From Hyphodiscus hymeniophilus (taxonomy: Eukaryota; Ascomycota; Leotiomycetes; Helotiales; Hyphodiscaceae), in contig VNKQ01000014.1 in NCBI GenBank assembly GCA_016508695.1, positions 620,001 to 684,000 of the forward strand: a stretch of DNA of 64,000 nt, in the 5' to 3' direction. The notes below the pieces were generated by a model. The model made no database searches and had not been told where the DNA came from. It worked only from the letters and a program-made list of their open reading frames with translations. Of this stretch, positions 1 to 10,373 are shown piece by piece. How positions within the stretch are numbered: the stretch's first letter is position 1; each line of letters starts with the position of its first letter. Made by a program: the position numbers and the translations under genes.

Positions 1-224
1 TTTGGCTGAGAATGTTGTTTACCAGGTACAACCTCAACGACATGATAAGCCGGTGATTAAAATATAATGGCACGGAGAGGATGAAGGTAGAATCTGTCAT
101 TTTGCGTCTTTCGTTCCACTTGCTGATGCTCCGCCGCAGATTCCGTACATTCCGGTGTTTATTTATGCGGCCTCCGAACCTTCTCGTACAAGAAATCGTC
201 AAATAGAGTGCAGCAAGGCCGACG

Positions 225-2996
225 ATGGCCAATGTTGAAAATGATAAGGCCGAGGCCTCGCGGTCAACTGGAGAAATCTCCCCGTACAACGACTCTACTT
301 CTGAAGCTATGCCGTTGTCAATTGTGCCTCCGACAGGCCTTCACGAATCGTCCGATGAAATGGAGGATATGGTGGAGCCAGACATGTCAGACTCTGATGC
401 CGAATCTATAATTGGAGTTTCTATGAGCAGAGCGGCTTCTCGTATGAAGTCCCCGAAGACTCCAGCGGTAGAGAAGCAGATAGCCTTGGACGAGGCAGGA
501 GGGTTTTTCGAAAGTGGCCCCGAGTCCCCGCCAACTAGAGAGCATGCTCTCACGCTCATGGAAGAAGACGAGACGGAAGTGTTTCCAGGAATGCCTACGC
601 CCCCCGAGGAGATATCAATTCAAACATATAAGCAGAAGGAGGGGTTAGATGCAGGACCACTACCTTCACCGAACCTCCAGGACTCAGCCGTAGCATTGTC
701 GCCAGAAAATGCCCAATCAAGCCCATTGGCTATTCGACGCTCAAGTCCCCCTCAGTCCTCGCTGGCAGGCGTCTTTGGTGGTGAGAGGAAACGATCACTT
801 TCGGCGAGTGCTGCGGCTTTGAAGAAGCTTCTACCGAATGGCCTGACCTCAATGGCAACAGTTGGTCATTTCTTCGGGTCTTCAAGCGGACAACAGCGAG
901 CCAGGACATTATCCTCTAGCTCCTCAAAAAATGTAGCAAATGTTCCTTCGGGCAACTCTTCTGGCTCCAGAGGCTCGCCAATACTTTCACCTCGTACGCA
1001 ACCATTCGAATCAGTCGAGACAACAAGGCCTCCACCTGCGCCTCGACAGCCTGCAGCTATTCGCAGGGTCACATCGGATGATTCTTTACTCTATCATTCA
1101 CTATCAAGAACCTCGTCTCTTGGCGATGACGCCCGTTTCGAAAACCACCACGACCAGGTTAACTCCCGAGTAAAAGCTATTAGAGACTCTTTACAAGACA
1201 GATCTAGTTTCAGACTGCCACAATTGCCAAATTTGCCAAGTATGCCCCGCGTGTCTAATTTTGGTTTCAATATGAATTTCTTGACTTCCAGCAATGTCCC
1301 AGCCAGATGGAGGTCCGATACTGATGTCATGCCAGATATATTGTCAGAACCTTTAGCCAAGAGGAAGTCAACGATCTCGAACCCGGCAGTCGGACCCGGT
1401 ATGACCGATATTGCTGCGTCACGGCCAGATGTCGCCAAAAGGACCGCGCAGACAGCACCAGAGTCACATACGAAAGTTCTAGACCGAGCCATGGAGTCTT
1501 TAGTTGGGGACATAGTCATCATGGGCGGATATCGAGGTTCCATTCTCCGCTCAACAAAGACAAGGCGGCAAGTCTGGGTTCCAGTAAAAGTAGGGCTAAA
1601 TCTACGGAAGGTTGATCTGGAGGTCGGACTTGAGCCAGAAGATGAGGAAAGGATGGAAGAAACCATATACCCCTCTGGGATGTTGCAGAATATTGGGCCT
1701 GTCGATATCTCGAAACGCCTTTTCAAACGGCTCAGCGAGTGTGAGAATGCTCGGAACGGAAAGCTTCGAATCTGGGATTATGGATATGATTGGCGACTCA
1801 GTCCGCATCTACTCAGTAAAAAATTGGAAGCATTCCTCGAGAAACTTCCTTCGAACCAGCCTGGAACAGACGGGTCTCTTCCAGAGACGAGAGGAGCTTT
1901 GGTTATCCCTCACAGCTTAGGAGGGTTGATAACTCGTCACGTGGTCAATCGACGACCAGAGCTGTTTTCTGGAGTAATCTACGCAGGTGTTCCGCAATCA
2001 TGTGTCAACATCCTTGGGCCAATCAGGAACGGAGACGCTGTCCTGTTGAGCTCAAGGGTTCTGACCGCTCAGGTCAATTTCACACTGCGAACAAGTTTTG
2101 TCCTGCTTCCCGAGGATGGTAGTTGTTTTGTAGACATCAACACGAAAGAGAAGTACCCTGTAGACTTTTTTAATCTGGACGACTGGATAAAGTATCGATT
2201 TTCACCCTGCACCGATCCACCACTACCACCACGAAACCACAATACAGGTGGGCTGGGAAATCTCCTAAATCTCTCAAGCGCTATCCTTAGTCTTCCAAAC
2301 CTTCCAATCCCGGGAAGGAAGTCGATTTCCGGAAGCTCATCACCACAGCCATCACCATTAGCATCCACCCACGAAGAAAGTGGTGCTCCATCTAAAACAA
2401 CACGTGCAGCAGACGCGGCTCGAGAAGCAGATGGCGGCAAGGACCGCACCATCGGTCTCCAAATGGGGAACATGGGGAACAACTCGAATCCTGTCAGCAA
2501 AGGCCAGAACATCAACACATCCGTCTCCACAGCCGTGACCCTTCCCCGCGACAAAGCCATAGCCTATCTCAAACGTACTCTTGCCGAAACCAAGAAATTC
2601 AAACAAGAATTATATTTCCGACCCGAGATCTCAGAAGACAATCTCTACCCACCATTAGCTGTCATCTATGGCAAATCGATCCCAACCTGCTGCGGTGCGA
2701 AAGTTGATGGCGTGGAGGGAATCCCATGCTCGGACTCGTATGACAACCTGGCGTTTGCGAGTGGTGATGGGGTTTGCTTGGCGAAAGAGGCGATGCTGCC
2801 AGAGGGCTATAAGGCCGTTTATGGTGGCAGGATCAGGAGTAACAGAGGACACGTTACGCTGTTAGGAGATCTGAATGCTGTTGGTAGAGCGATCGAAGCT
2901 GTAAGTGTAGGGAGATGGAAGGGCATTGGACTGGGTGTAGAGAAGAAGAGCGGGGCAGGTGACGCAAGTACTTCAGGGGTTTCAAACCCCAGTTGA
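225..2996 (+). CDS. LCAT/PDAT-like alpha/beta hydrolase (putative lipase or acyltransferase)
   Basis: Single-exon gene of 923 codons. The first ~420 residues are Ser/Pro-rich and look disordered. The second half has an alpha/beta-hydrolase core: a GYRGS segment after a buried strand, then 'VIPHSLGG' with the likely nucleophile at Ser564 (a GHSMGG-type elbow with Pro replacing the first Gly), followed by a helix with TRHVVNRRPELF and 'GVIYAGVPQS'. This order is seen in the lecithin-cholesterol acyltransferase/PDAT lipase clan and in fungal proteins that resemble it. A second disordered insert of about 100 residues sits between the core and a conserved C-terminal block. The Asp and His of the triad cannot be assigned by eye. 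No signal peptide or membrane helix is obvious, so it is probably cytosolic or peripheral. Start: the ATG at 225 gives a long open frame; an ATG at 208 is in another frame. Function as a lipase or acyltransferase is inferred from the fold only. Confidence 0.75.
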   Translation: MANVENDKAEASRSTGEISPYNDSTSEAMPLSIVPPTGLHESSDEMEDMVEPDMSDSDAESIIGVSMSRAASRMKSPKTPAVEKQIALDEAGGFFESGPESPPTREHALTLMEEDETEVFPGMPTPPEEISIQTYKQKEGLDAGPLPSPNLQDSAVALSPENAQSSPLAIRRSSPPQSSLAGVFGGERKRSLSASAAALKKLLPNGLTSMATVGHFFGSSSGQQRARTLSSSSSKNVANVPSGNSSGSRGSPILSPRTQPFESVETTRPPPAPRQPAAIRRVTSDDSLLYHSLSRTSSLGDDARFENHHDQVNSRVKAIRDSLQDRSSFRLPQLPNLPSMPRVSNFGFNMNFLTSSNVPARWRSDTDVMPDILSEPLAKRKSTISNPAVGPGMTDIAASRPDVAKRTAQTAPESHTKVLDRAMESLVGDIVIMGGYRGSILRSTKTRRQVWVPVKVGLNLRKVDLEVGLEPEDEERMEETIYPSGMLQNIGPVDISKRLFKRLSECENARNGKLRIWDYGYDWRLSPHLLSKKLEAFLEKLPSNQPGTDGSLPETRGALVIPHSLGGLITRHVVNRRPELFSGVIYAGVPQSCVNILGPIRNGDAVLLSSRVLTAQVNFTLRTSFVLLPEDGSCFVDINTKEKYPVDFFNLDDWIKYRFSPCTDPPLPPRNHNTGGLGNLLNLSSAILSLPNLPIPGRKSISGSSSPQPSPLASTHEESGAPSKTTRAADAAREADGGKDRTIGLQMGNMGNNSNPVSKGQNINTSVSTAVTLPRDKAIAYLKRTLAETKKFKQELYFRPEISEDNLYPPLAVIYGKSIPTCCGAKVDGVEGIPCSDSYDNLAFASGDGVCLAKEAMLPEGYKAVYGGRIRSNRGHVTLLGDLNAVGRAIEAVSVGRWKGIGLGVEKKSGAGDASTSGVSNPS

Positions 2997-4328
2997 GTCC
3001 TCGGGGTGTTTGTACATGGACGTGTTGAAGATACCATAGCTGGTTTACGAATTCAGGATTCCATGAATAACGTGAATCGTGATATGATTGATCACTGCTA
3101 TTGTGCAGGCTTCGAGTATGAAGAATAGTCTCGAGTCGTACAAACTTCAAAAAAAAAAAAAAACCTTGATCATCTACGAAAGTTCGTGCTTGTGGGATAT
3201 TACGGGCAACAAGACAATCAAGGAGCTGTCAGTTGAAGAATTCAAACAAGCTGAAAGCAAAGAGTCAATAATCAATATCAACGGTACCCAATCAGAGTGA
3301 GCCACTTCAAGCCGTTGCAATACTTACCACTCCCGGCTCATCGGCAATGGACATCGAGGGATCCGCGTCAGAGGAAGAGTTACTTACTACGACATCTGGT
3401 GCTTGGGAGGATACAGGTGGCGTTCCCTTCTTCCATTCTTGCTTAGAAGTATCCCTAAAAAGCGCTCCTCTTAAGCCCCAATCTCCTCTTGGCCAAACAT
3501 CCACTTAGGTAGGATCTACGGATGCAGGCATCAGCACTCAGCACCTACAGTTATCCTATCACAATAGAATGTAAGATACGAATGAGCTGGATTTACAATC
3601 AACGGGTCGTTGAGTCCGAATCGTTCGAAAAAGGATTGAAGAAATTGGGATCTTGTGGGTGAGTTTCACCGAATCCGAATCTTTCCACAAAAGATTACGT
3701 ATTTGGGATCGTGTGAAATGGGATAATTTGGAAACCAAAATTTTCAGAAAATGATAATTGGGGTCTTATCCATGGATTTCATTGAATCCGAATGTTTCAA
3801 AATTACTATCAAACAAGTGGGATCTTATCCATGGATATTTTTCAAATCCGAATCTTCTTAAAAATTCTGAAAGAGTAGGTTAAGATCTTACAAAAGAAAC
3901 TCTCCACTGTACCCAGTAAGCAAGGCAGTGGCTGCACACTTGCCCAAAGACTGGACCCATACTCAATCACCTGGAGCATTTGGAAGATGAAGATGATCAG
4001 CAGAAGACCAAGACTTGGTTGGTGAATATCTCAATCGAGTCCATTCTCAATGGTCCAGGAGGATCCGGAGATCCCACAACTGCGACAGCTTAATCACCAA
4101 CCGGCTGATGAGATAAAGACGAATGCTTTTCATATAAGGTATCTCCTGTGTTATTGCTTTTGGGCATTCCCAATCTAGGGTCTAAAGAATGCCACCGCTA
4201 TGCAGACATTCCCTCAAAACGCCAAACATTCACCCGACCATGTACATGCAGTCGTCATCTCTTCCTATCATGCTGTTTAGTTCCTCAGCCCGCACACTAT
4301 TATCTCTCTCCTACCCATCAATGAAACC
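2997..4328. other. Intergenic region between convergent genes; weak ORF and degenerate repeat
   Basis: About 1.3 kb between the ends of the hydrolase gene and the MFS gene. It holds an A13 tract at about 3150 and a degenerate tandem repeat at 3611-3890 (listed separately). A weak minus-strand reading frame at 3504-3307 (65 codons) runs into a good splice donor (gtaagt, complement of 3319-3324). It could be an exon of a lost or unrecognised gene, but no continuation was found. The plus-strand frame at 4189-4584 is only the antisense shadow of the MFS C-terminus. Confidence 0.5.
3611..3890. repeat. Degenerate ~60-bp tandem repeat, about five copies
   Basis: The words gaatccgaat / gagtccgaat / gaaaccaaaa recur at about 3612, 3671, 3731, 3784 and 3843. 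Each is followed some 30-35 bases later by gggatctt / gggatcgt / gggtctta / gggatctta / taagatctta. Spacing is about 53-60 bases. Two units share the longer word tcttatccatggat. The array is diverged and lies outside any gene. Confidence 0.7.
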
Positions 4329-6429
4329 TCAACCCTGCTTCGACAATCCGCGTTCTAGCTCCTTTTCCTCGGAGATTTCCTCCCCTGAACGCGCACCCTC
4401 CCTCTGGCCCTCAATGACTCCTCCTCTACCTGCTCTCTTCTCCTCCTCTTCAATCGTATTCATCTCGTCCACATCCTCCATCTCCTCTTCTGTAGTATTT
4501 CCGTTGTTCCGCATGTCTGCCAGTGCCTTGGCAGCTGCCGCCGCATATTTGCATTTCATACGGATCGCCGCGCCGTACTTGTAGAAGAGGAACGGGAACG
4601 GGACGCACATCAGGGCGAGGAACGCCGGGATCGAGGACGCCCAGTGAATCCCAAGGTTCTGGTACATGTCTCGTTGCTATTAGTCTACTGGGTCGAGAGA
4701 GGAGTGAGACCGGACTTACATGTTGTGAAAAGCGGAAAGATGGCACCGAACATTGACCGTAGCACGCTGTTCGCAGCCAGCACCGACGCTGCGTAGATGA
4801 CATATGCATCGATAAGGTAGTTCATGATGCTCAGAAAAACCAGCACCATACCGAACCCGAATGGGGCGGTCCCGATGATGCTGATGCTCCAGTGAAGAGA
4901 AGGGCTGTTCGTCCAGGCGAACCAGAATAGCCCGATAGGCAGAGCTAAACTGCCCACCATACAAGGAGGCAGACGAGCCTCTGGCGGGGCGTCGTTGTTG
5001 TACTTTTGTTCAACTCTCAAGTATCGCTTATTGTCCCACAGTGAGTAAACCACTGCCAGTATCATCCCGACCGCAACGCCGACAAATGACAGGCCACCTA
5101 TGCCGGCCGTCCATCCGCGCTTCTCTTGAAACACAATTGGGAAAGCCCCGAACATCATATAGAGCGTGCCATAAATGATGGCCATATATATGCTTAGAAG
5201 AAGCACTATCGGTTCCCGGAAGAGCAGAATCCAAGGCCGCGAGAGAGCGGTTTTGAATTCTTGCGAAATGGTCTTCCTGCCATGCTCGATTTCCATCTTT
5301 GAACGGTAGACCTTACCTGTAAGCTTGGAGAGCTGGGCGGCTCGTCGCCGGAGAATCAGTGGCGTGTAGGTCTCAGGGATAGTGAGGGCGCCGAGGATCC
5401 AGAGGGCTCCTGTGAATATGGCCATCAGACCTTCGATCCATCGCCAGCCTTTCGTTTCACCTAAAAAGCCTCCTACAATGGGTCTGGATATCTTATCAGC
5501 ATTTAAAAGTGCGGAGGACGTTTAGGGAACCAACCCAATAGTAGGACCTAAGAAAGGTGCCGAAGCGAAAATACCTGTCACATTATTAGGGTCAGCAACC
5601 TGTACGAAGAGAATCTGAGAGTCGAGATCGAGGCCAGATCATACTCCGAACATGCCTGGCGAACCATAGCTAGCGATATATGCGAGGTAGGAAGTAATAC
5701 TCTAAGAGATTGGGGCACCCACTCATGGCGACACCTCGGTCACTCGCCGCGAACATGTCTGCAATAACTCCACCTGCATTCGTCAGGGGGCTCGACCCGA
5801 AGGCTCCCGCAAAGAATCTCAAGATCAAGAGGGTTTGGATGTTCTGGGAGCCTGCTGCGCCGGCGTTGAAAGCGGTGAGCATAGCATAGGTGCCGAAGAA
5901 CAGGACCTGTCGTCCGTAGAGCTCGGACATGGGAGCCCATAGTAAGGGTCCGATAGCAAAACCGAGAACGAAGAGCGAGATGCCCAACGTTGCGACCTCT
6001 TCGCCGACATTGAACGTGGCCAGGACTTCAGCGACGCCGCCTGAATAGGCCGACGAGACAAATGATACTGCTAATGTTGCCTGTTCCCGCCGAGTCAATA
6101 ACGACGGGAGATGAGGGGAGACGACGCAGTCTACTCACAAATGCGACCAGAACCGTGATCATCCATTTCTTCCACTTGGGGAAGAGCAGTGGATTTCTCC
6201 TATCATCGTCGATGTACACCACGACATATGGATCTTTCTCGGTGCCGGCTCCTTTGTACGGCCAGTTTACGACTTCGGGAGTAACATGAGTCTGATCGAT
6301 CACCAACCGCCAATGTGACGCTTTCGTCTGGGTGCGTCGCAGAGCCTCGACATCCTCCTCTCGCGCAGGTGGAGGAGTGTCGGCTATGGTCATTGAGGAA
6401 GCTGAAGATGAAGCACCTTGAGGCGGCAT
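4329..6429 (-). CDS. MFS transporter, DHA1 family (polyamine/drug:H+ antiporter type)
   Basis: Five exons: 6429-6139, 6080-5723, 5574-5535, 5483-4720 and 4669-4329. They join in phase to 597 residues. The N-terminal ~85 residues are cytosolic and include the conserved 'VNWPYKGAGTEKDPYVV' block seen in Tpo/Flu1-like carriers. Twelve membrane helices follow. Motif A after helix 2 reads 'LLWAPMSELYGRQ', and 'GVAMSIFASAPFLGPTIGP' (created by splicing exons 2, 3 and 4) covers the motif C region with its Gly/Pro pattern. The last helix pair ends in 'IPAFLALMCVPFPFLFYKYG', then an acidic, Lys/Arg-rich tail. The family exports polyamines or xenobiotics across the plasma membrane using the proton gradient. 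The substrate cannot be read from sequence. The gene is convergent with the upstream hydrolase. Confidence 0.87.
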
Positions 6430-6747
6430 TTCTGGGTGAGGTGAGTTGGGGTGGCTGCGATGACGACAAGCGAATTCTGTAGGTACCCAATAGTACAGTA
6501 GGTATGTATCTGATGATCTACTTGACCTTCCTAGGTAAACAGAGAACAGCGGGCAGTCACAGGACCTTTAAGACGACTGAAGATCAAATGCAGGAGAGGG
6601 CAGAGAAGGATAAGATCTCGTATGTGGAATCTGAACATAGTTTAAAATCCATGCCTAGGGTGGATCTCGACAGGTGTGTATGTAGAGTACCTCCGTGACA
6701 TCTAATAAGAGCAGAGCAGTGACTGCAGCTACCCGACTGGGGGGCGC

Positions 6748-6762
6748 GGGGGGGGGGGGGGG
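6748..6762. repeat. G15 homopolymer
   Basis: Fifteen consecutive G residues, preceded by ggggc. It is intergenic. The length may be inexact because such runs are difficult to sequence. Confidence 0.9.
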
Positions 6763-7347
6763 TTTGGATTGAATAAATCGGGGAGCAAAATTGGTGGCAG
6801 GCGCCGACGTGCATTAAACCGGCAGTGTTGGTAGCCATTTCCTCCATATCATCATAATATATATGGTTTGGGTGTGCTGCATAACGTTGCACAACTCCCT
6901 GCATTACCCTGCATTATTCCCACGTGCCACACAGCAGTCACCTTTCGGAGACAGCTCAGACCGGCAAATTACCAGCTAGTAGGCCTTGCAGGGGCTGTTT
7001 GGTGCGCGTCCAGAGCCGCATTAAGTTGGTTGTAACTTGTGCGTGCCGTGAATCCGTTCTTGGCGCAGAGCGGCGCAGTGAATAGGTGGGAACGTGGAAG
7101 ATACGAAGGTACAAAGGTACAAAGACAAGGTTCGAAGGTAAAGAAAGCCACGGGATTTGTTAATGCCGCGAAGACTACCGATATTTCCGATCTTGTCCAC
7201 CAGATTTGTAATCGTCATCTGTCACTGCAACAGACCGTTCTCAGTTCAATTCGGCTGCGAAAGGAGAAGCGATTGATACGCATTGCTCCATGACTTCTCT
7301 GATAAGGTACAAAGAGACATATCTGATAGTGGGGCCGGTGCGGGGTA

Positions 7348-7400
7348 CAGGTACCCAGGTACTTAGGTACTTAGGTACTTTTACCTACCTACTAGATAGG
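7348..7400. repeat. ggtactta microsatellite-like cluster
   Basis: The word aggtac recurs at 8-base intervals (aggtaccc, aggtactt, aggtactt, aggtactt) and is followed by the near inverted copy ttacctacctac. Could form a short hairpin. Intergenic. Confidence 0.6.
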
Positions 7401-7655
7401 TTATTCGTCGAAAGCGAGAGAGCAATTGTTGTTGAATACTAATAGATAGACATATACTAAGCAGGCAGGCTACCGACGGCCAACTTCAGCCTTCACTCCA
7501 CTCTTCTCCGTTGCGCTTGACTACAATCCAAATCATTCTTGCATCGGATCCGGAGCCTCTGCATCGCTCCTCCGGCCCGTTCATTTTCATAAAATAGCCT
7601 CGCGTCTCGTGTCAATTACTTTACAACTTGTCTGCCCCTGACTCGGGCGACCGAG

Positions 7656-7835
7656 ATGTCATTTGAAGAGCTGCATACTGGCGACATCGAGCAACGCATA
7701 GACTCAATCCTGGAAACTTCCAAGAAGACCCAGCCTCTAAGCGACTCAACACCATTTTCTCCTATCCCAAAATGGACATATTTCTCCCCAGTAATCAGAA
7801 GTCATGATGCAGGGATACAATCGATGCTTACATGA
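7656..7835 (+). CDS. Possible small protein, 59 aa
   Basis: ATG at 7656 opens 59 codons ending at a TGA near 7835, about 25 bases before the stop of the convergent Rcm1 gene. The start has a good purine context (accgag before ATG) and a CT-rich leader upstream. The predicted peptide is hydrophilic, with an acidic N-terminal helix-like segment ('FEELHTGDIEQRIDSIL') and then a Pro/Ser-rich part. I do not recognise a family. It may be a complete micro-protein, the first exon of a longer gene, or chance. Confidence 0.35.
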   Translation: MSFEELHTGDIEQRIDSILETSKKTQPLSDSTPFSPIPKWTYFSPVIRSHDAGIQSMLT

Positions 7836-7860
7836 GGACTTCCATTCAACATGATAGTAT

Positions 7861-9825
7861 CTAGCTATTTTTCTTGCCCTTCCGTCGTTTCTTGTCCTTT
7901 ACAACCAAGTCTGGTCGTTTCTTCATCGCATTGTACGAGTGCTTGCTGGCCTGAGGAGCCTTTGGCTGCTTCTGGACATGCACTGTTGAGTCCACAGGAG
8001 CAGCGGGTGGGCCAGACTCTGGCTCATCATCTCCGAAGCCCTCCCACTCGGGATCAGCCAAGACCTCATCTTCCTCGCGGCCTTGTGCATCCAAATCCTC
8101 TCTCTCCGCGCTGTCGAGCGCATCTCCTGGCTCGCTTCTCACGGGCATTCCCAACAGATCTCGTACCAGATGCCCTCGTTCATCCCGTAGAAAGGCATCC
8201 TCGAGATCCGTAGGCAGGTCTTGATCTCGAACAAAGCCAGCTAGGAAGAACCCCATGGTTCCATGGTCATCACCCTTATTGGCTCGAATGCAAGATTCTG
8301 CGAGCGCAACGTCCTCCTCACAAGCCTCCAGCGATCCACGAACCGGCCAGTCTCTCAATCCCCTGATCTGGTCCTCGCGCCTGAGGATTCTCCAGCCTCT
8401 GTCCTTCGCAACCGTCGATTCAAGTGCTTTTCTAACTACAGACTCATTCTCTTCAGCATGGATAGAGCATGTCGAGTATGTGATCTTCCTCGCAGCGGGA
8501 AACCTAAAAGCGTGCAGCAGGAGCTCGAGCTGGAATGAAGACAGCGCAGTGAGTCGAGATTTCAGCTCATCCTCTGTACTGATAACCGTCTCAACTCCGT
8601 CATCATCGACGAGCACCTCGACCTCTTCGGGCTCTTCACGCTTCCGTTTCCGTGAATCCTTGCTTGCATCAGGGCCTTTTGTGTTCTTCCTCGCATCTTT
8701 CGAGGTCCCATTGGCAGCCGGCTTCGTGACGGGCAAGTGCAGTTGAGGCATAGCATCCCTTCCAATTATGCCACTTCCAGAACAACTGGGATCCAGTAGC
8801 AGAGCACCGACTTTTTTGTACATCTGATCTGAAGGATTTGTTTTCAGAAAGTCCTGGCCTGGGTGCAGCTTAGTCCAGACATGCGAGCCCGCCAAGTTCA
8901 CCATCTTATCAAGGGTCTCAGCTCGGGCCTTGTTCTTCTCAAATGCGTGGATGGTCTGTGTACACTCATCGGGCTCCGAGCTGTGGCCAAGCAGGATAGC
9001 TGCAAGGTGTGTGGTTTTGTTCCCGGGAGCGGAGCAGGTATCGATGATATCGCCATCTTCAGGCAGAGGATCGAGAAGGTAAGCTGGGAAACATGAAGCC
9101 TTGTCCTGGAAAATGATAGCTCCCGATCTGTATGCCTCGCTCTTGGATAGATCGACGCTTGGCGAGATGGCTACCAGATTAGGGACGTTCTCGTCCAGGT
9201 AGAGACGTCTCGATCCACCCTTTCTAACAGCATCGACTGTCGTGACCTGCTCGAAGCCATGGAACACAGTGTCCAGTTGATCCTCCAGCGTAGTCTTCAG
9301 GGCGTTGATCCGGACCCAGCGCGGGTACGGCGCCTCGGCGTCCTCTGAGGCGCTTTCCAGCCCAGCGTCAACGTGAGCCTTCAGCGCCTCGATCGTGCTC
9401 AACTTCCTCCTGATCCTCGCCTTGGTCAACTCGGCCTGCAGGCGTCCCCTGTGGCGCTCGACTGCACTCCTGAGGCCATGCGTTGCAGGAAGGGCAACAC
9501 CGCGCTTTGCAAGCAGCAGGTCGTGAACCAGAAGCAACGACAAAACAGGTGTAAGCTGACGTGGGAAATTAGCATGATCCCTCAACAGATGCAAGTGAGG
9601 CAGCAGGAAATAATAATAACCCACCTTCCGCTCAAGACGTCGAATGTCCGCAAATTCAATAACCTCCTTCAAAATAGGACTCCATTTGCAGGTCTCGATC
9701 GCTAGAGCGTAGACCTGCGCTGCTGGGGACTTTAGGTCTTTATTGCTGAATATCCGCGACTTCAAGCTCCCACCAGTATTGGTCGGTGCTACTAGGACCT
9801 CAGCAGCCTCGTAGTATAGAGACAT
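7861..9825 (-). CDS. RCM1: 25S rRNA (cytosine-C5)-methyltransferase, Rcm1/NSUN5 family
   Basis: Start chosen at 9825, where 'MSLYYEAAEVL' matches the usual NSUN5/Rcm1 beginning; the open frame upstream to 10170 is probably leader. Two exons, 9825-9625 and 9555-7861. The 69-base intron (9624-9556) has donor gtgggt, branch tgctaat and acceptor cag, has no stop and keeps the frame. Removing it gives 631 residues and restores the conserved 'RKLTPVLSLLLVHDLL'. SAM-binding motif I 'DTCSAPGNKTTH' starts near residue 239. Motif IV is 'DPSCSGSG' (Cys about 325). Motif VI 'TYSTCSIHAEEN' carries the catalytic Cys at about 430. In yeast Rcm1 makes m5C2278 in the large-subunit rRNA; the same nucleolar role is expected here. 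A Lys/Arg/Glu-rich insert lies between motifs IV and VI, and the Lys-rich C-terminus fits nucleolar targeting. Confidence 0.93.
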   Translation of the reverse strand: MSLYYEAAEVLVAPTNTGGSLKSRIFSNKDLKSPAAQVYALAIETCKWSPILKEVIEFADIRRLERKVGYYYFLLPHLHLLRDHANFPRQLTPVLSLLLVHDLLLAKRGVALPATHGLRSAVERHRGRLQAELTKARIRRKLSTIEALKAHVDAGLESASEDAEAPYPRWVRINALKTTLEDQLDTVFHGFEQVTTVDAVRKGGSRRLYLDENVPNLVAISPSVDLSKSEAYRSGAIIFQDKASCFPAYLLDPLPEDGDIIDTCSAPGNKTTHLAAILLGHSSEPDECTQTIHAFEKNKARAETLDKMVNLAGSHVWTKLHPGQDFLKTNPSDQMYKKVGALLLDPSCSGSGIIGRDAMPQLHLPVTKPAANGTSKDARKNTKGPDASKDSRKRKREEPEEVEVLVDDDGVETVISTEDELKSRLTALSSFQLELLLHAFRFPAARKITYSTCSIHAEENESVVRKALESTVAKDRGWRILRREDQIRGLRDWPVRGSLEACEEDVALAESCIRANKGDDHGTMGFFLAGFVRDQDLPTDLEDAFLRDERGHLVRDLLGMPVRSEPGDALDSAEREDLDAQGREEDEVLADPEWEGFGDDEPESGPPAAPVDSTVHVQKQPKAPQASKHSYNAMKKRPDLVVKDKKRRKGKKNS

Positions 9826-10373
9826 GGCATTGAACTCTCGTTGGAAGCGCGAAAGAGAACAAGGAATTGCCCTTATAGCAAGCCAGATTTCGATTTTCGA
9901 GGTGCAGGGTTTGCTGACATCACCTGACGGCGACTTGTTCTGAAGGTACCTAGTGAAGATGCTAGTATCTAGACTGGTATGCCGCCCTGTTTTTATATCT
10001 GATGCTAATTTGGACGAGTTTCGCCCAAAAATATCTCGTGTAAATGGTGAAAGACGAAGTTTTGGAAAGATATCGATGAAAATTCGGTAGGAACAGAATC
10101 TCAGCATGTGATGCGATCGACCACAATGGGAAGTCTCTTCGCATGAATACCATTCAGCTTCATTATTCATATCACCAAAGTATTTCAGATAGTGGTTCTT
10201 GTATCAAATGCTCGTTGGTATATCAATGCGCCATGCCTCAATGCTCGTCCCTGACTTCAAATCCCACCACCACCTAACGTTACAGCTCAATATTCATACC
10301 AAATCCTACAAGCGCCTCTTGGTCCTTCCTATCCCTAATGAACATACCATAAACGCCAGCCCAGACCGCAGAG

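Larger units (their letters stand above)
6430..7655. other. Gene-free region with homopolymer and short repeats
   Basis: 1.2 kb upstream of the MFS start. No reading frame with recognisable protein character. It contains a G15 run (6748-6762), a ggtacaaa-type repeat near 7109-7125, and a ggtactta repeat cluster (7348-7400). The stretch from about 7480 to 7655 is CT-rich like a fungal core promoter and precedes the small ORF at 7656. Confidence 0.5.

Noticed and set aside
1094..1726. 210-codon minus-strand ORF inside the hydrolase gene
   Set aside because: Antisense shadow of a conserved protein; no family character.
5640..5700. Extra exon ('SPGMFG') in the MFS gene
   Set aside because: No donor/acceptor choice keeps the frame with it. 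Direct joining of 5723 to 5574 gives the conserved 'AMSIFASAPFLGPTIGP'.
9826..10170. N-terminal extension of the Rcm1 frame
   Set aside because: No Rcm1/NSUN5 homologue begins there, and the 9825 Met matches the family start.
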